Of a stretch of DNA of 64,000 nucleotides, positions 8,180 to 16,025 are shown piece by piece. Under the pieces are notes generated by a model. That model was given only the letters and a program-made list of their open reading frames with translations, did not search any database and was not told the origin of the DNA. The DNA is taken from assembly GCA_002491245.1 (NCBI GenBank), contig DKVO01000020.1:16222-80221 (forward strand), given 5' to 3'. The DNA comes from Porphyromonadaceae bacterium UBA7176 (GTDB taxonomy: Bacteria; Bacteroidota; Bacteroidia; Bacteroidales; Muribaculaceae). How positions within the stretch are numbered: position 1 is the first letter of the stretch; every line of letters starts with the position of its first letter. Made by a program: the position numbers and the translations under genes.

Positions 8180-9991
8180 TCAGCAGTACATCGCCTCTAT
8201 CTCGCGCGCATAGTGGCTGGTGATTGCCGGACGGCGGATTTTGAGAGTATTGGTAAGCTCTCCGTTCTCGATTGTGAACTCTTTGGGCAGAAGGGTGAAG
8301 CGTTTTATCTTCTCGAACCCTGCAAACCCTTTCTGCAATTTCTCGATACGCTCGGCTATGAATTTACGTATCTCGTTGTTCTCCACAAGGTCTTCGAGCG
8401 AATCGAAAGTTATGCCTTTCTTCTGGGCATATTCCTTGAGTGCCCCAAATGCCGGGATGATGATTGCCGTGACGTATTTACGCCTGTCGCCGATCACCGC
8501 CACCTGCTCGATATAACGGTCTTCGCCCAGACGGCTCTCTATGGCCTGCGGAGCGATATATTTGCCGTTTGAGGTCTTGAACAGGTCTTTGATGCGCTCG
8601 GTGAGCACCAGTGAGCCGCTTTGGTCGAAGAGTCCGGCGTCGCCGGTACGGAACCATCCGTCGGCAGTAAAGGCTTTCGCATCTTCTTCGGGCCGGCCGT
8701 AATATCCGCGCATCACCGTGGGACCCTTGACAAGTATTTCGTTGTTCTCGCCTATCTTCACTTCGACTCCGGGTAATGTAGTGCCTACACTGCCGAATTC
8801 GTAACCGACTTCAGGATAGCAACTCACGGTAGCCGTGGTCTCGCTGAGGCCGTAGCCTATCACGATGTTTATGCCGCAGGCATGGAGGAACTCGGTAATC
8901 GTTGCCGACAGTGGAGCGCCGGCGGTAGGGAATATATTTCCGTTCTCCACCCCTATGGTGTGCCTCAGTTTGCTGAATATCTGCTTGTCGAAAAATTTAT
9001 ATTGCATCTCGAGCCATGCCGGCACCTTGAGCCCGAGGCGGACATAGTCGAGATTTCGCCGAGCACCTACTTTGAGGGCACGCTCCACCATAATCTTCGC
9101 CACACCTTTCATCGAGCCAATCTTCTCCTGGACAGCAGTGTAGACTTTCTCCCAAAAACGCGGCACACTGCACATACACGAAGGCCGCGCGATGGCGATA
9201 CCTTCCTGTATCCGGCGCGGATCGGGGTTGATGGCCACCTTCATACCTTCGCTCAGGCAGAAATATGTCCACGCTTTCTCGAAGATATGACTCAGGGGCA
9301 AGAAACATACCGAAGTGTCGTTGTCGCTGAGCATGTCGAGGCGGCGGTGATGGATCTCGATGGCTGCATTGAAGCAGCTGTGGGGCAGCACGGCGCCTTT
9401 TGGCTCTCCCGTCGTACCTGATGTATAGATCAGCGTGGCGATGTCGTCGGGCGAGGCTTCGGCTGTACGGCGCTCCACAACCGCACGACTGCCTTCGCCT
9501 GCACGGCTACCAAGGTCGAGCAATTCACTGAAACGCAGACTGCCGGTATCGTCTGAATCAAAACGTATTTCGGGATCGATGGCGACTATCTTTCCGAGGC
9601 ACGGACACTCAGCCACCACAGCTTTGGCTACATCATAGTGCTGCTGGTTGCCTACGACAATAATTTTTGCCCCGGCATCGTTGACGATATATTTGACTTG
9701 CTCCGGGCTGCTTGTGGCATAAATCGACACAGGTACGGCCCTGTTGCGATAGCAGCCAAAGTCGGTAAGCAGTATTTCTTTACAATTTGGCGCGAAGACG
9801 GCCACCATATCACCCGGCTCAATGCCGAGCACTTCGAAAGCGCAGGCCACCTTGCCCACGGCATCAGCAAATTCGCCCCAGCCGCATCCTACAAGACGGC
9901 GTCCGTCGTAATCTATAGTGCTGTAAGCCTCACGGTCAGAGCCATAACGCTCTAATTGACGGCTTATCAGATTGGTAAGTATATTGGACAT
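8180..9991 (-). CDS. AMP-dependent long-chain acyl-CoA synthetase
   Basis: Adenylate-forming enzyme of 603 residues that activates fatty acids to acyl-CoA with ATP. The AMP-binding signature YTSGTTGEPKG is near residue 190, IGYGLSETTATVS follows, then GWFRTGDAG and LTERIKDLFKTSNGKYI toward the C-terminus. Length and motifs fit the FadD15/long-chain type (AMP-dependent synthetase/ligase). No signal peptide is seen. A -7 box TAACTTTG lies on the minus strand at 10019-10026, about 28 bp upstream. hflX follows, so both may share a transcript. Confidence 0.92.
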   Translation of the reverse strand: MSNILTNLISRQLERYGSDREAYSTIDYDGRRLVGCGWGEFADAVGKVACAFEVLGIEPGDMVAVFAPNCKEILLTDFGCYRNRAVPVSIYATSSPEQVKYIVNDAGAKIIVVGNQQHYDVAKAVVAECPCLGKIVAIDPEIRFDSDDTGSLRFSELLDLGSRAGEGSRAVVERRTAEASPDDIATLIYTSGTTGEPKGAVLPHSCFNAAIEIHHRRLDMLSDNDTSVCFLPLSHIFEKAWTYFCLSEGMKVAINPDPRRIQEGIAIARPSCMCSVPRFWEKVYTAVQEKIGSMKGVAKIMVERALKVGARRNLDYVRLGLKVPAWLEMQYKFFDKQIFSKLRHTIGVENGNIFPTAGAPLSATITEFLHACGINIVIGYGLSETTATVSCYPEVGYEFGSVGTTLPGVEVKIGENNEILVKGPTVMRGYYGRPEEDAKAFTADGWFRTGDAGLFDQSGSLVLTERIKDLFKTSNGKYIAPQAIESRLGEDRYIEQVAVIGDRRKYVTAIIIPAFGALKEYAQKKGITFDSLEDLVENNEIRKFIAERIEKLQKGFAGFEKIKRFTLLPKEFTIENGELTNTLKIRRPAITSHYAREIEAMYC

Positions 9992-10341
9992 TATTATCTC
10001 ATCTTCGGTTTAATTTTGCAAAGTTACGGCCTTTAGCGTTCATAATTAACAAAACAGCAGTCAAAAATGACGTGCTGTTAACAAATCTTTAGAAATTTTC
10101 GCAGTATGGAGGAAGTGAGAGGGAGTTTGGAGGTTGAGGTTTGGATAATACTTTTTGTCAAACTTCCAAACCATCAAACTTTCAAACCTCCCAAACCTTC
10201 TAAACTCCAAACTCCCAAACCCATCCATTCACTTAATTTAACCTAAATCGTTTATCGGCCGGCAAGACACAACAAAAATTTTTGTAATTTTGTTCTTTAA
10301 ATAGGCTTCCACGTTGGCCTGCCTGTTATTAATTTGATTAA
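9992..10341. other. Intergenic region with divergent promoters and a long hairpin
   Basis: No gene is seen in these 350 bp. -7 boxes occur facing left (TAACTTTG, 10019-10026) and right (TAATTTTG, 10285-10292), both with poor -33 matches. Between them lies a CCAAAC/GTTTGG-rich segment that can fold on itself: GGGAGTTTGGA at 10121-10131 pairs perfectly with TCCAAACTCCC at 10206-10216. Its inner part recurs after ctp. Confidence 0.7.
10121..10216. repeat. CCAAAC-type hairpin element, copy 1
   Basis: A 96-bp imperfect inverted repeat with 11-bp perfect outer arms and inner arms GGTTTGG/CCAAACC. The loop carries ATAATACTTTTTGTCAAACT, which is shared almost exactly with the element downstream of ctp (about 12000-12055). 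Having the loop conserved between copies with arms of different length suggests a dispersed element rather than two chance hairpins. Confidence 0.7.
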
Positions 10342-11988
10342 ATGAACCGTACCTTAGCCGTAATAGCCCTTGCCGCCATACCTTTAGCCGGCCTGTGCGC
10401 CGACTCTTCTGCCGCACGCAAAGACCGATTCGCCTCAAAGCTCAACACTTTCAACAGTATAGTGAAAGAGCTTGAGACCCAATACGTCGACACCCTCAAT
10501 GCCGGCCAGATCATGGACCGCACCATCGATGCCCTGCTCTACCAGATCGACCCTTACACCGAGTACTACCCCGACGGAGATCAGGATGAGCTTATGTCGA
10601 TATCGCTTGGCCAATATGCCGGCATAGGATCCGTGATATCCAAACGCGGCAAGGACGTAATCATCAACGAGCCTCAGGACGGCTCGCCGGCCAAACGTGC
10701 AGGCCTCCGTCCGGGCGACATAATCCTCAAAATCAACGGCGAGGAGATTACACCAGACATGCCGGTGGACCAAGTGAGCAAGCGCCTGCGCGGACAGGCC
10801 GGCACCGACATTACCATCGACGTGCGCCGTCCGTATGCGGCAGACTCCCTGCTGTCGTTCTCTTTCGTCCGCGAGAACATCAAAGTCAACCCCATGCCCT
10901 ACTCCGGCATCGATTCCGACGGCATAGGCTATATCGGTCTGACCACATTCAACGAATCGTCGGCCCGGCGTGTGCGCGAAGCCGTGTCTGAAATGCTCAA
11001 GGACCCGTCGCTCAAAGGTATCGTGATTGACCTGCGCGGCAACGGTGGTGGCCTCCTCGAGGGTGCTGTGCAGATTGCCTCGAACTTTGTGCCCAAAGGT
11101 ACTGAGATTGTGCGCACCAAGGGCCGAGCAAAAAACGATGTGAAGACATACAAGACTACTACCCGTCCGCTCGACACGTCCATACCACTGGCTATCCTCA
11201 CCGACGGCTCTACCGCTTCGGCCTCAGAAATACTTGCAGGCTCGATGCAGGATCTCGACAGGGCTGTGATTGTAGGCGAGCGCACGTTCGGCAAGGGACT
11301 TGTGCAGACCCCCCGTCAGCTACCCTACGGCGATCTGCTCAAAATCACCACCGGGCGCTACTACATCCCCTCGGGACGTCTGATCCAAGCCCTCGACTAC
11401 TCGCACCGCAACGATGACGGCAGTCCCGTGCGCACCCCCGACAGCCTTACCCATGAGTTCGCCACCAAGGCCGGTCGCATCGTGCGCGACGGAGGAGGTA
11501 TCAGCCCCGACATCAAGGTAGAAGGCGAAAAGACAAACCGCCTGCTCTACAATATCCTCGCCGATATGTGGGCTTTCGATTTCGCCAACAAGAAATACGC
11601 CCAACACCCCCAGGCTCCTGACACTCTGGTGACTGATGCGGTATTTGAAGAATTTAAAAATTTCATTGATCCAGCACGCTTCAAATATGACCGCCAGTGC
11701 GAATCGGCGATGAAATACCTTAAGGAAGCTGCTGAGATAGAAGGTTATATGACAGATTCGGTAGCCGCACAGTTCGAAGTATTGTCAGGAATGCTCAAGC
11801 ATGACCTTAACCACGACCTGGATCTCAACCGCCGTCAAATCGTCGATATCCTCGATGCCGAGCTTGCCTCACGCTACTACAACGAGGCAGAGCGAGTAGC
11901 CAGAATGTTGCCCGGCGACAAGGAGTATCTTCAGGCCAAATCTGTCCTGCTCGACCCGGAGGCATACAAGAAGCTTCTGTCGAAGTAG
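10342..11988 (+). CDS. S41 family C-terminal processing peptidase
   Basis: Periplasmic serine protease of the CtpA/Prc type that trims or degrades C-termini of exported proteins. The 548 residues have a signal peptide (1-20, ending GLCADS), a PDZ domain at about 95-175 (QDGSPAKRAGLRPGDIIL) and an S41 catalytic domain. The Ser/Lys dyad is S293 in STASASEI and K318 in FGKGLVQ, exactly 25 residues apart as in known family members. A helical C-terminal extension of about 140 residues, common in Bacteroidetes homologues, follows. It is monocistronic, with a hairpin element on each side. Confidence 0.93.
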   Translation: MNRTLAVIALAAIPLAGLCADSSAARKDRFASKLNTFNSIVKELETQYVDTLNAGQIMDRTIDALLYQIDPYTEYYPDGDQDELMSISLGQYAGIGSVISKRGKDVIINEPQDGSPAKRAGLRPGDIILKINGEEITPDMPVDQVSKRLRGQAGTDITIDVRRPYAADSLLSFSFVRENIKVNPMPYSGIDSDGIGYIGLTTFNESSARRVREAVSEMLKDPSLKGIVIDLRGNGGGLLEGAVQIASNFVPKGTEIVRTKGRAKNDVKTYKTTTRPLDTSIPLAILTDGSTASASEILAGSMQDLDRAVIVGERTFGKGLVQTPRQLPYGDLLKITTGRYYIPSGRLIQALDYSHRNDDGSPVRTPDSLTHEFATKAGRIVRDGGGISPDIKVEGEKTNRLLYNILADMWAFDFANKKYAQHPQAPDTLVTDAVFEEFKNFIDPARFKYDRQCESAMKYLKEAAEIEGYMTDSVAAQFEVLSGMLKHDLNHDLDLNRRQIVDILDAELASRYYNEAERVARMLPGDKEYLQAKSVLLDPEAYKKLLSK

Positions 11989-11993
11989 TTTTT

Positions 11994-12055
11994 GGGGGAG
12001 TCGGTGGTTTGTGGTTTGAATAATACTTTTTGTCAAACTCCCAAACAACAAACTA
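11994..12055. repeat. CCAAAC-type hairpin element, copy 2
   Basis: Contains GTTTGA and TCAAAC arms around ATAATACTTTTTG, and outer GGGAGT/ACTCCC arms. Over about 32 bp it matches copy 1 (10136-10167) with two differences. It lies directly after the ctp stop and just before the end of the convergent lipoprotein gene, so it may also act as a bidirectional terminator. Confidence 0.65.
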
Positions 12056-12901
12056 ATACACCACAAGAGTGCCGTCGTCGAGGGCGCGGTTGTAGAGGTC
12101 GTTGCGCAAGCGGCTGTCATAGGCGCGTCGCTTGAGGTTCAGCATCCGTTCGCGTATCAGTGGTCTTGCTGCCTCGAATGGCATTGGAGAACCGGCAGCA
12201 AGATAGTCGGACACACTCAAGAGATAAGTGAAGCCCTGGTAATCGGTCTCGAGATAGCGCCGTTGAGCGATATCCGCACCTGCAGCCGGGAAGTCTACAG
12301 GTATCTTGGTCTCGATCTGCTCCATATCGATCCACGTGTCGCGAAAATAATCGTAATGAATAGCAGTGCCGATGGCGGCTTTCTCGAGTTTGTCGATGTC
12401 GTCTGGTTTATCTGAACGGTAGAGCCGCTTGATCTGGCTTAGTTTCGGAGCATCGGTAGGCACTTTAAGATATACGCCTTTGAGCATGGGGCGTTCGAGC
12501 ACGAAATCGGTTTTATGGGCATCGTAGTATGCCTTGAGGGAGTCTTCTGCAAAATCTTCGTTATCAGCTTGCTCAGCCATAGCGCGACGATACTGGCTCA
12601 TGATAAGTTCGTCGCGGTATTGCGCCACGAGCCTGTCGATCTGCTCCAAGTCGACTTCGGCGGCCGCGACACGCTCAATAAGTCTGGAGTCGATCCAGTC
12701 GCGGATATAAGCTTTTGCAAAAGTTGTGCTGTCGTCATGGTTCAAACCAGCAGGGATTACTACGCTCAACTCTCCGGCAGTAAGATATTCGTTTCCGACT
12801 CTTGCCAAGGCGTCGGCCGGTGTCGTTTTCTCCTCTCCACCGCATGCACCAGCCAGCAGGGCAGCGGCGGTAAAAATCGATATGTAAAGCCTGTTTTTCA
12901 T
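12053..12901 (-). CDS. SurA/PpiC-like periplasmic lipoprotein
   Basis: A 282-residue predicted lipoprotein: signal MKNRLYISIFTAAALLAGAC with lipidated Cys at residue 20, then GGEEKTT. The body is helix rich with the organisation of SurA-N/peptidyl-prolyl isomerase chaperones: VGNEYLTAGEL, then the AYIRDWIDSRLIERVA helix, a YYDAHKTDFVLERP segment and Arg-rich C-terminal helices. I see no clear parvulin active site, so a chaperone role is more likely than isomerase activity. I start at 12901, since an upstream in-frame ATG at 12937 lies on top of the promoter. The TATATTTG -7 box ends 8 bases before this ATG, so the leader is very short. Confidence 0.75.
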   Translation of the reverse strand: MKNRLYISIFTAAALLAGACGGEEKTTPADALARVGNEYLTAGELSVVIPAGLNHDDSTTFAKAYIRDWIDSRLIERVAAAEVDLEQIDRLVAQYRDELIMSQYRRAMAEQADNEDFAEDSLKAYYDAHKTDFVLERPMLKGVYLKVPTDAPKLSQIKRLYRSDKPDDIDKLEKAAIGTAIHYDYFRDTWIDMEQIETKIPVDFPAAGADIAQRRYLETDYQGFTYLLSVSDYLAAGSPMPFEAARPLIRERMLNLKRRAYDSRLRNDLYNRALDDGTLVVY

Positions 12902-12909
12902 TTCTGTTG

Positions 12910-12940
12910 CAAATATAATAAAATTACAGACCAACACAAA
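12910..12940 (-). promoter_or_regulatory. Bacteroidetes-type promoter, copy 1 (for the lipoprotein)
   Basis: On the minus strand: TTTG (12937-12940), 19 bases, TATATTTG (12910-12917), a full match to the Bacteroides primary-sigma consensus. Bases 12910-12939 match 13880-13909 at 26 of 30 positions. Confidence 0.85.
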
Positions 12941-12974
12941 GACGATAAAGGAAGGGTATAAAAAACTATTAAAG

Positions 12975-13790
12975 CTACTTCAATAGTTTACGGCCGTTTT
13001 CGCCACTTTCCAAAACATGAATCTGATGAATGGCTATTTGATTTAGCTTGACTAATCGTTCCGATTGTGGCATTCTCTGCTCGATGAACACGGCATTGAG
13101 ATTCTCCATATTCGACAGACAAATCAATTCGTTGATTGACGCATAATCGCGAATGTTCCCTTTGAGCTCAGGATTGGCATCACGCCATTGTTTAGCGGTC
13201 ATGCCAAACATAGCCACATTCAATACATCGGCTTCGCTTGCATAGATGATACTTGCTTGTGCCTTGGTAATCTCCGGCGGTACAAGATTGTGCTTGACAG
13301 CATCTGTATGGATACGGTAATTAATTTTAGACAGTTCTCGTTTTGCAGACCAACCTAACTGCTTTTGTTCTTCCTCTTTGAGCCGCTGGAACTCCTTGAC
13401 AATATATAGTTCAAATTCAACAGAAATCCAACTCGCAAATTTAAACGCTATGTCTTTGTGTGCATATGTGCCCCCATAACGGCCTGATTTTGCAATTATT
13501 CCTATGGCATCGGTCGCTTCTATCCATTTCTTTGGGGATAAGGTAAAGGCATTGAGCCCGGCCTGCATTCTAAACCCCTCGAATTCGGTGGGTTTAAAAT
13601 TTGAATTATACAGTTGTTCCCAAACACCTAAGTATTCGATAGTGTTGCGGTTACGCATCCAATTGGCAATAACAGCATTTGGCTCATCACTTTTGTGGCG
13701 AGCTAAATCAGTCAACGAAATGTAATCATCACCGTCAACCGAGATAATTGTAATGTTTGTATTTTGAACTATGATTTTCGCCATAGACAC
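12975..13790 (-). CDS. KilA-N domain protein
   Basis: A 271-residue protein. Residues about 10-120 resemble the KilA-N domain, a phage-derived putative DNA-binding fold: DYISLTDLARHK, then NRNTIEYLGVWEQLYN, SPKKWIEATDAIGIIAKSGR, YAHKDIAFKFASWIS and LYIVKEFQRLK. The C-terminal half (from about 150) is helical and is shared with stand-alone chromosomal KilA-N proteins of Bacteroidales. The function is not known. Base composition looks more AT rich than the neighbours. Its promoter is a near-copy of that of the next gene, so it may be an insertion. ATG 13784 is an alternative start. Confidence 0.82.
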   Translation of the reverse strand: MSMAKIIVQNTNITIISVDGDDYISLTDLARHKSDEPNAVIANWMRNRNTIEYLGVWEQLYNSNFKPTEFEGFRMQAGLNAFTLSPKKWIEATDAIGIIAKSGRYGGTYAHKDIAFKFASWISVEFELYIVKEFQRLKEEEQKQLGWSAKRELSKINYRIHTDAVKHNLVPPEITKAQASIIYASEADVLNVAMFGMTAKQWRDANPELKGNIRDYASINELICLSNMENLNAVFIEQRMPQSERLVKLNQIAIHQIHVLESGENGRKLLK

Positions 13791-13879
13791 GGAATTGTTT
13801 GGATTTCAGTCGCAAAGTTACTTAAACTTAATAAACTTTGCAACGGAATCCCTCACGATGTCTACCACCAAATCCACAT

Positions 13880-13910
13880 CAAAAATAGTAAAATTACAGA
13901 CCGCCACAAT
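13880..13910 (-). promoter_or_regulatory. Bacteroidetes-type promoter, copy 2 (for KilA-N)
   Basis: On the minus strand: ATTG (13907-13910), 19 bases, TATTTTTG (13880-13887). The spacer shares GTCTGTAATTTTA with copy 1, well beyond what the consensus demands. It lies 90 bp upstream of the KilA-N start. Confidence 0.82.
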
Positions 13911-13995
13911 TATGCGCCATAACCGTTCTTTTTGACATAATAGGCTCCATTAAGACGCTAAAAATATATTTTTTACAAAAACTTTTTTAAAAAAA

Positions 13996-14027
13996 TTTGC
14001 AACAGAGGCCAAATTTTAGTAGTTTTG
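13996..14027 (+). promoter_or_regulatory. Promoter of the secreted-protein operon
   Basis: TTTG (13996-13999), 20 bases, TAGTTTTG (14020-14027), a full match to the Bacteroidetes consensus, about 80 bp ahead of the first start codon. Confidence 0.85.
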
Positions 14028-14108
14028 CCGCCAGAAAGCACAATTATTGCATACGACACCGTATCATTCCATTTCCCAGCATAATAAATCAATCAAATAT
14101 CATACTTT

Positions 14109-15944
14109 ATGAAACATTTTTACACATTCTTTTTAATGTTTGTAATGGCTGTCCTACCCGGATTTGCAGCAGAATACATTCTGGATATCGACCATGCCGA
14201 CCGCGTGAGAGTGTCGGCATTCGGCCAGACAATCGACCTTACGGATGGAGAGAACACTCTCGACTTAGATGACCCGTATGGTTATGGTATCAGTCTTAAT
14301 ATCGAAACCGTATCGAGCGATTATGGCATCGCGAGCATCGTGAAGCGTGATGGTACCGCCCTTACATCAATCTATGGCAATCAGGCATATTGCACTTTCG
14401 ACGAAAATAACAAGTACTACAAAGTAACAACTTCGAACCTTGTCGAAAACCGCACAGCCACACTGACCGTGATCTGCGACGAACCTACAAAATTCGGACT
14501 ACGCCTCGATGGCACCAGCCGCGTTGTGACATTTACGGAGACAAACAACGTAGTGAAATTTGATCCTGAGAAAGAAGCTTCAGCCACTCTGTATAAGAAT
14601 AATTATGAAGATGTATTCTACAAAGTACAGCTCAACGGAGAGGATGTGCCCGAACAATACGGCAGCTACTACCTTGAGTATACCGACGGAAGCACACTGG
14701 AGGTATCGATGAAGGCACCGGATGTAGACTACAACTACACCATCACCGAAATGCCCGGGGCAGAAGGTTTTGTCAGCGCAGTAAAAGTTGGCGGAGTAGC
14801 TGTTTCCGACCCCAAATCATTCAAAGCCCACGCCGGCGAAAAAGTGGAGATTGAAGCGCTCACCTCTTCCTACATTTTCGAGAAGATGGAATTCGGGGCC
14901 CAGACACTTACTTATTTCTACTCGCCTTACTCTTTCACCGCTACCGCTGACACACACATCAAGATCCATGCACGCAAACCGGGCAGCTTCACAGCCTCGT
15001 TCGACATCGACGACCCGGCCAACGTGACAATCGGTCTGAGTAACAGCAGTTCTTCTCCCTTCTCGCTCCGTGCAGGCACTCAGGACATTAAATTCGAAGA
15101 AGATAATTACGGCAGCTCAATCACCATCTATATCAAGGCTACGGGTATCGGTACTCTTAAGTCTGTCAAGCGAAATGATATAGAACTTTACAACGGCTAC
15201 GACATCTATACACAAGTCAACAAGGACGATAAGTTCGTGATTGTCACCGAAAAAATCACGAGAGACTGGAATGGCGTTCTCTATGTCGAAGGTGTCGCAA
15301 ACTCACATTTCTTGTCTTTCAACCACGAACGCACGCAGATTGTCGCCAACCCGACCGACGGCTACAACATGTTTACATTCGGTAATGTCGACCTTCCGAT
15401 AAGCCTTGGCTTCTATCCCAAGGATTCAAGCGCCAGCCCGGCTGTGTATATCAACGGAGATAAGGCCGAGCCAGAGAACCAGGGCTCGTACACCTACCAA
15501 CTCAACCCGGCAGATGGCGATGTGATCAAAGTGTTCATCAACAAGGAGCCTGAAAGCTACGATCTTGCTTTCGATATGCCTGAGAAGACCGACGGTATCA
15601 GTGTACGCCGCGACCACCTCACCACTATCAGCGACTTCGCGATGCCCTCGACCTCCCACGCCGGCACTGTATATCACCTCACCGTGCCCGATGCCTCAGT
15701 CTACACCGCCACCCTTGGTGACACCCCTCTGACTTTCGATGAATCGAACACCGCCGAGTTTACTCCGAAAGCCCACAGCACTCTCAAAGTTGAGGCTATT
15801 CAGGACGGCATCGAGGATATCACTGCAGGAGCCAACGCACCGTCTGACGTCTATAATCTTCAGGGTATCCGCGTAGGCGACAGCACTGAAGGTCTGCCTT
15901 CCGGTATCTACATCGTAGGCAGCAAAAAGGTATACGTAAAATAA
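14109..15944 (+). CDS. Large secreted beta-rich protein with T9SS-like C-terminus
   Basis: I do not recognise a named family. The 611-residue protein has a signal peptide (1-20, ending LPGFAA) and consists of several beta-rich modules of about 80-100 residues with recurring patterns, such as SIVKRDGTAL, SAVKVGGVAV and SVKRNDIEL, which suggests internal repetition. It ends VYNLQGIRVGDSTEGLPSG followed by IYIVGSKKVYVK, which matches short T9SS type A sorting signals. It should therefore be secreted and anchored at or released from the cell surface. It heads a three-gene run with a subtilisin-like protease and an LRR protein. Confidence 0.75.
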   Translation: MKHFYTFFLMFVMAVLPGFAAEYILDIDHADRVRVSAFGQTIDLTDGENTLDLDDPYGYGISLNIETVSSDYGIASIVKRDGTALTSIYGNQAYCTFDENNKYYKVTTSNLVENRTATLTVICDEPTKFGLRLDGTSRVVTFTETNNVVKFDPEKEASATLYKNNYEDVFYKVQLNGEDVPEQYGSYYLEYTDGSTLEVSMKAPDVDYNYTITEMPGAEGFVSAVKVGGVAVSDPKSFKAHAGEKVEIEALTSSYIFEKMEFGAQTLTYFYSPYSFTATADTHIKIHARKPGSFTASFDIDDPANVTIGLSNSSSSPFSLRAGTQDIKFEEDNYGSSITIYIKATGIGTLKSVKRNDIELYNGYDIYTQVNKDDKFVIVTEKITRDWNGVLYVEGVANSHFLSFNHERTQIVANPTDGYNMFTFGNVDLPISLGFYPKDSSASPAVYINGDKAEPENQGSYTYQLNPADGDVIKVFINKEPESYDLAFDMPEKTDGISVRRDHLTTISDFAMPSTSHAGTVYHLTVPDASVYTATLGDTPLTFDESNTAEFTPKAHSTLKVEAIQDGIEDITAGANAPSDVYNLQGIRVGDSTEGLPSGIYIVGSKKVYVK

Positions 15945-15960
15945 TACATACATAACCTAC

Positions 15961-15994
15961 CATAGGAGCGCGATACTTGTGTCGCGCTCCTATG
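15961..15994 (+). promoter_or_regulatory. 13-bp perfect hairpin between the first two cargo genes
   Basis: CATAGGAGCGCGA (15961-15973) pairs perfectly with TCGCGCTCCTATG (15982-15994) around an 8-base loop. No T tract follows and no promoter is seen before the next gene 32 bp later, so it is more likely an mRNA processing, stability or attenuation element than a strong terminator. The core GGAGCGCGA also begins units of the array at 44662-44877. Confidence 0.7.
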
Positions 15995-16025
15995 ATGGTT
16001 TACTACATTCATACTTATCACGTCA

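Larger units (their letters stand above)
13791..14108. other. Intergenic region between divergent KilA-N and T9SS-cargo genes
   Basis: No gene is seen. It holds the leftward promoter at 13880-13910 and the rightward promoter at 13996-14027. The part at 13960-14035 is strongly AT rich with runs of A and T. Confidence 0.7.

Noticed and set aside
7268..8572. Plus-strand 434-codon open frame
   Set aside because: Antisense to hflX and the acyl-CoA synthetase gene.
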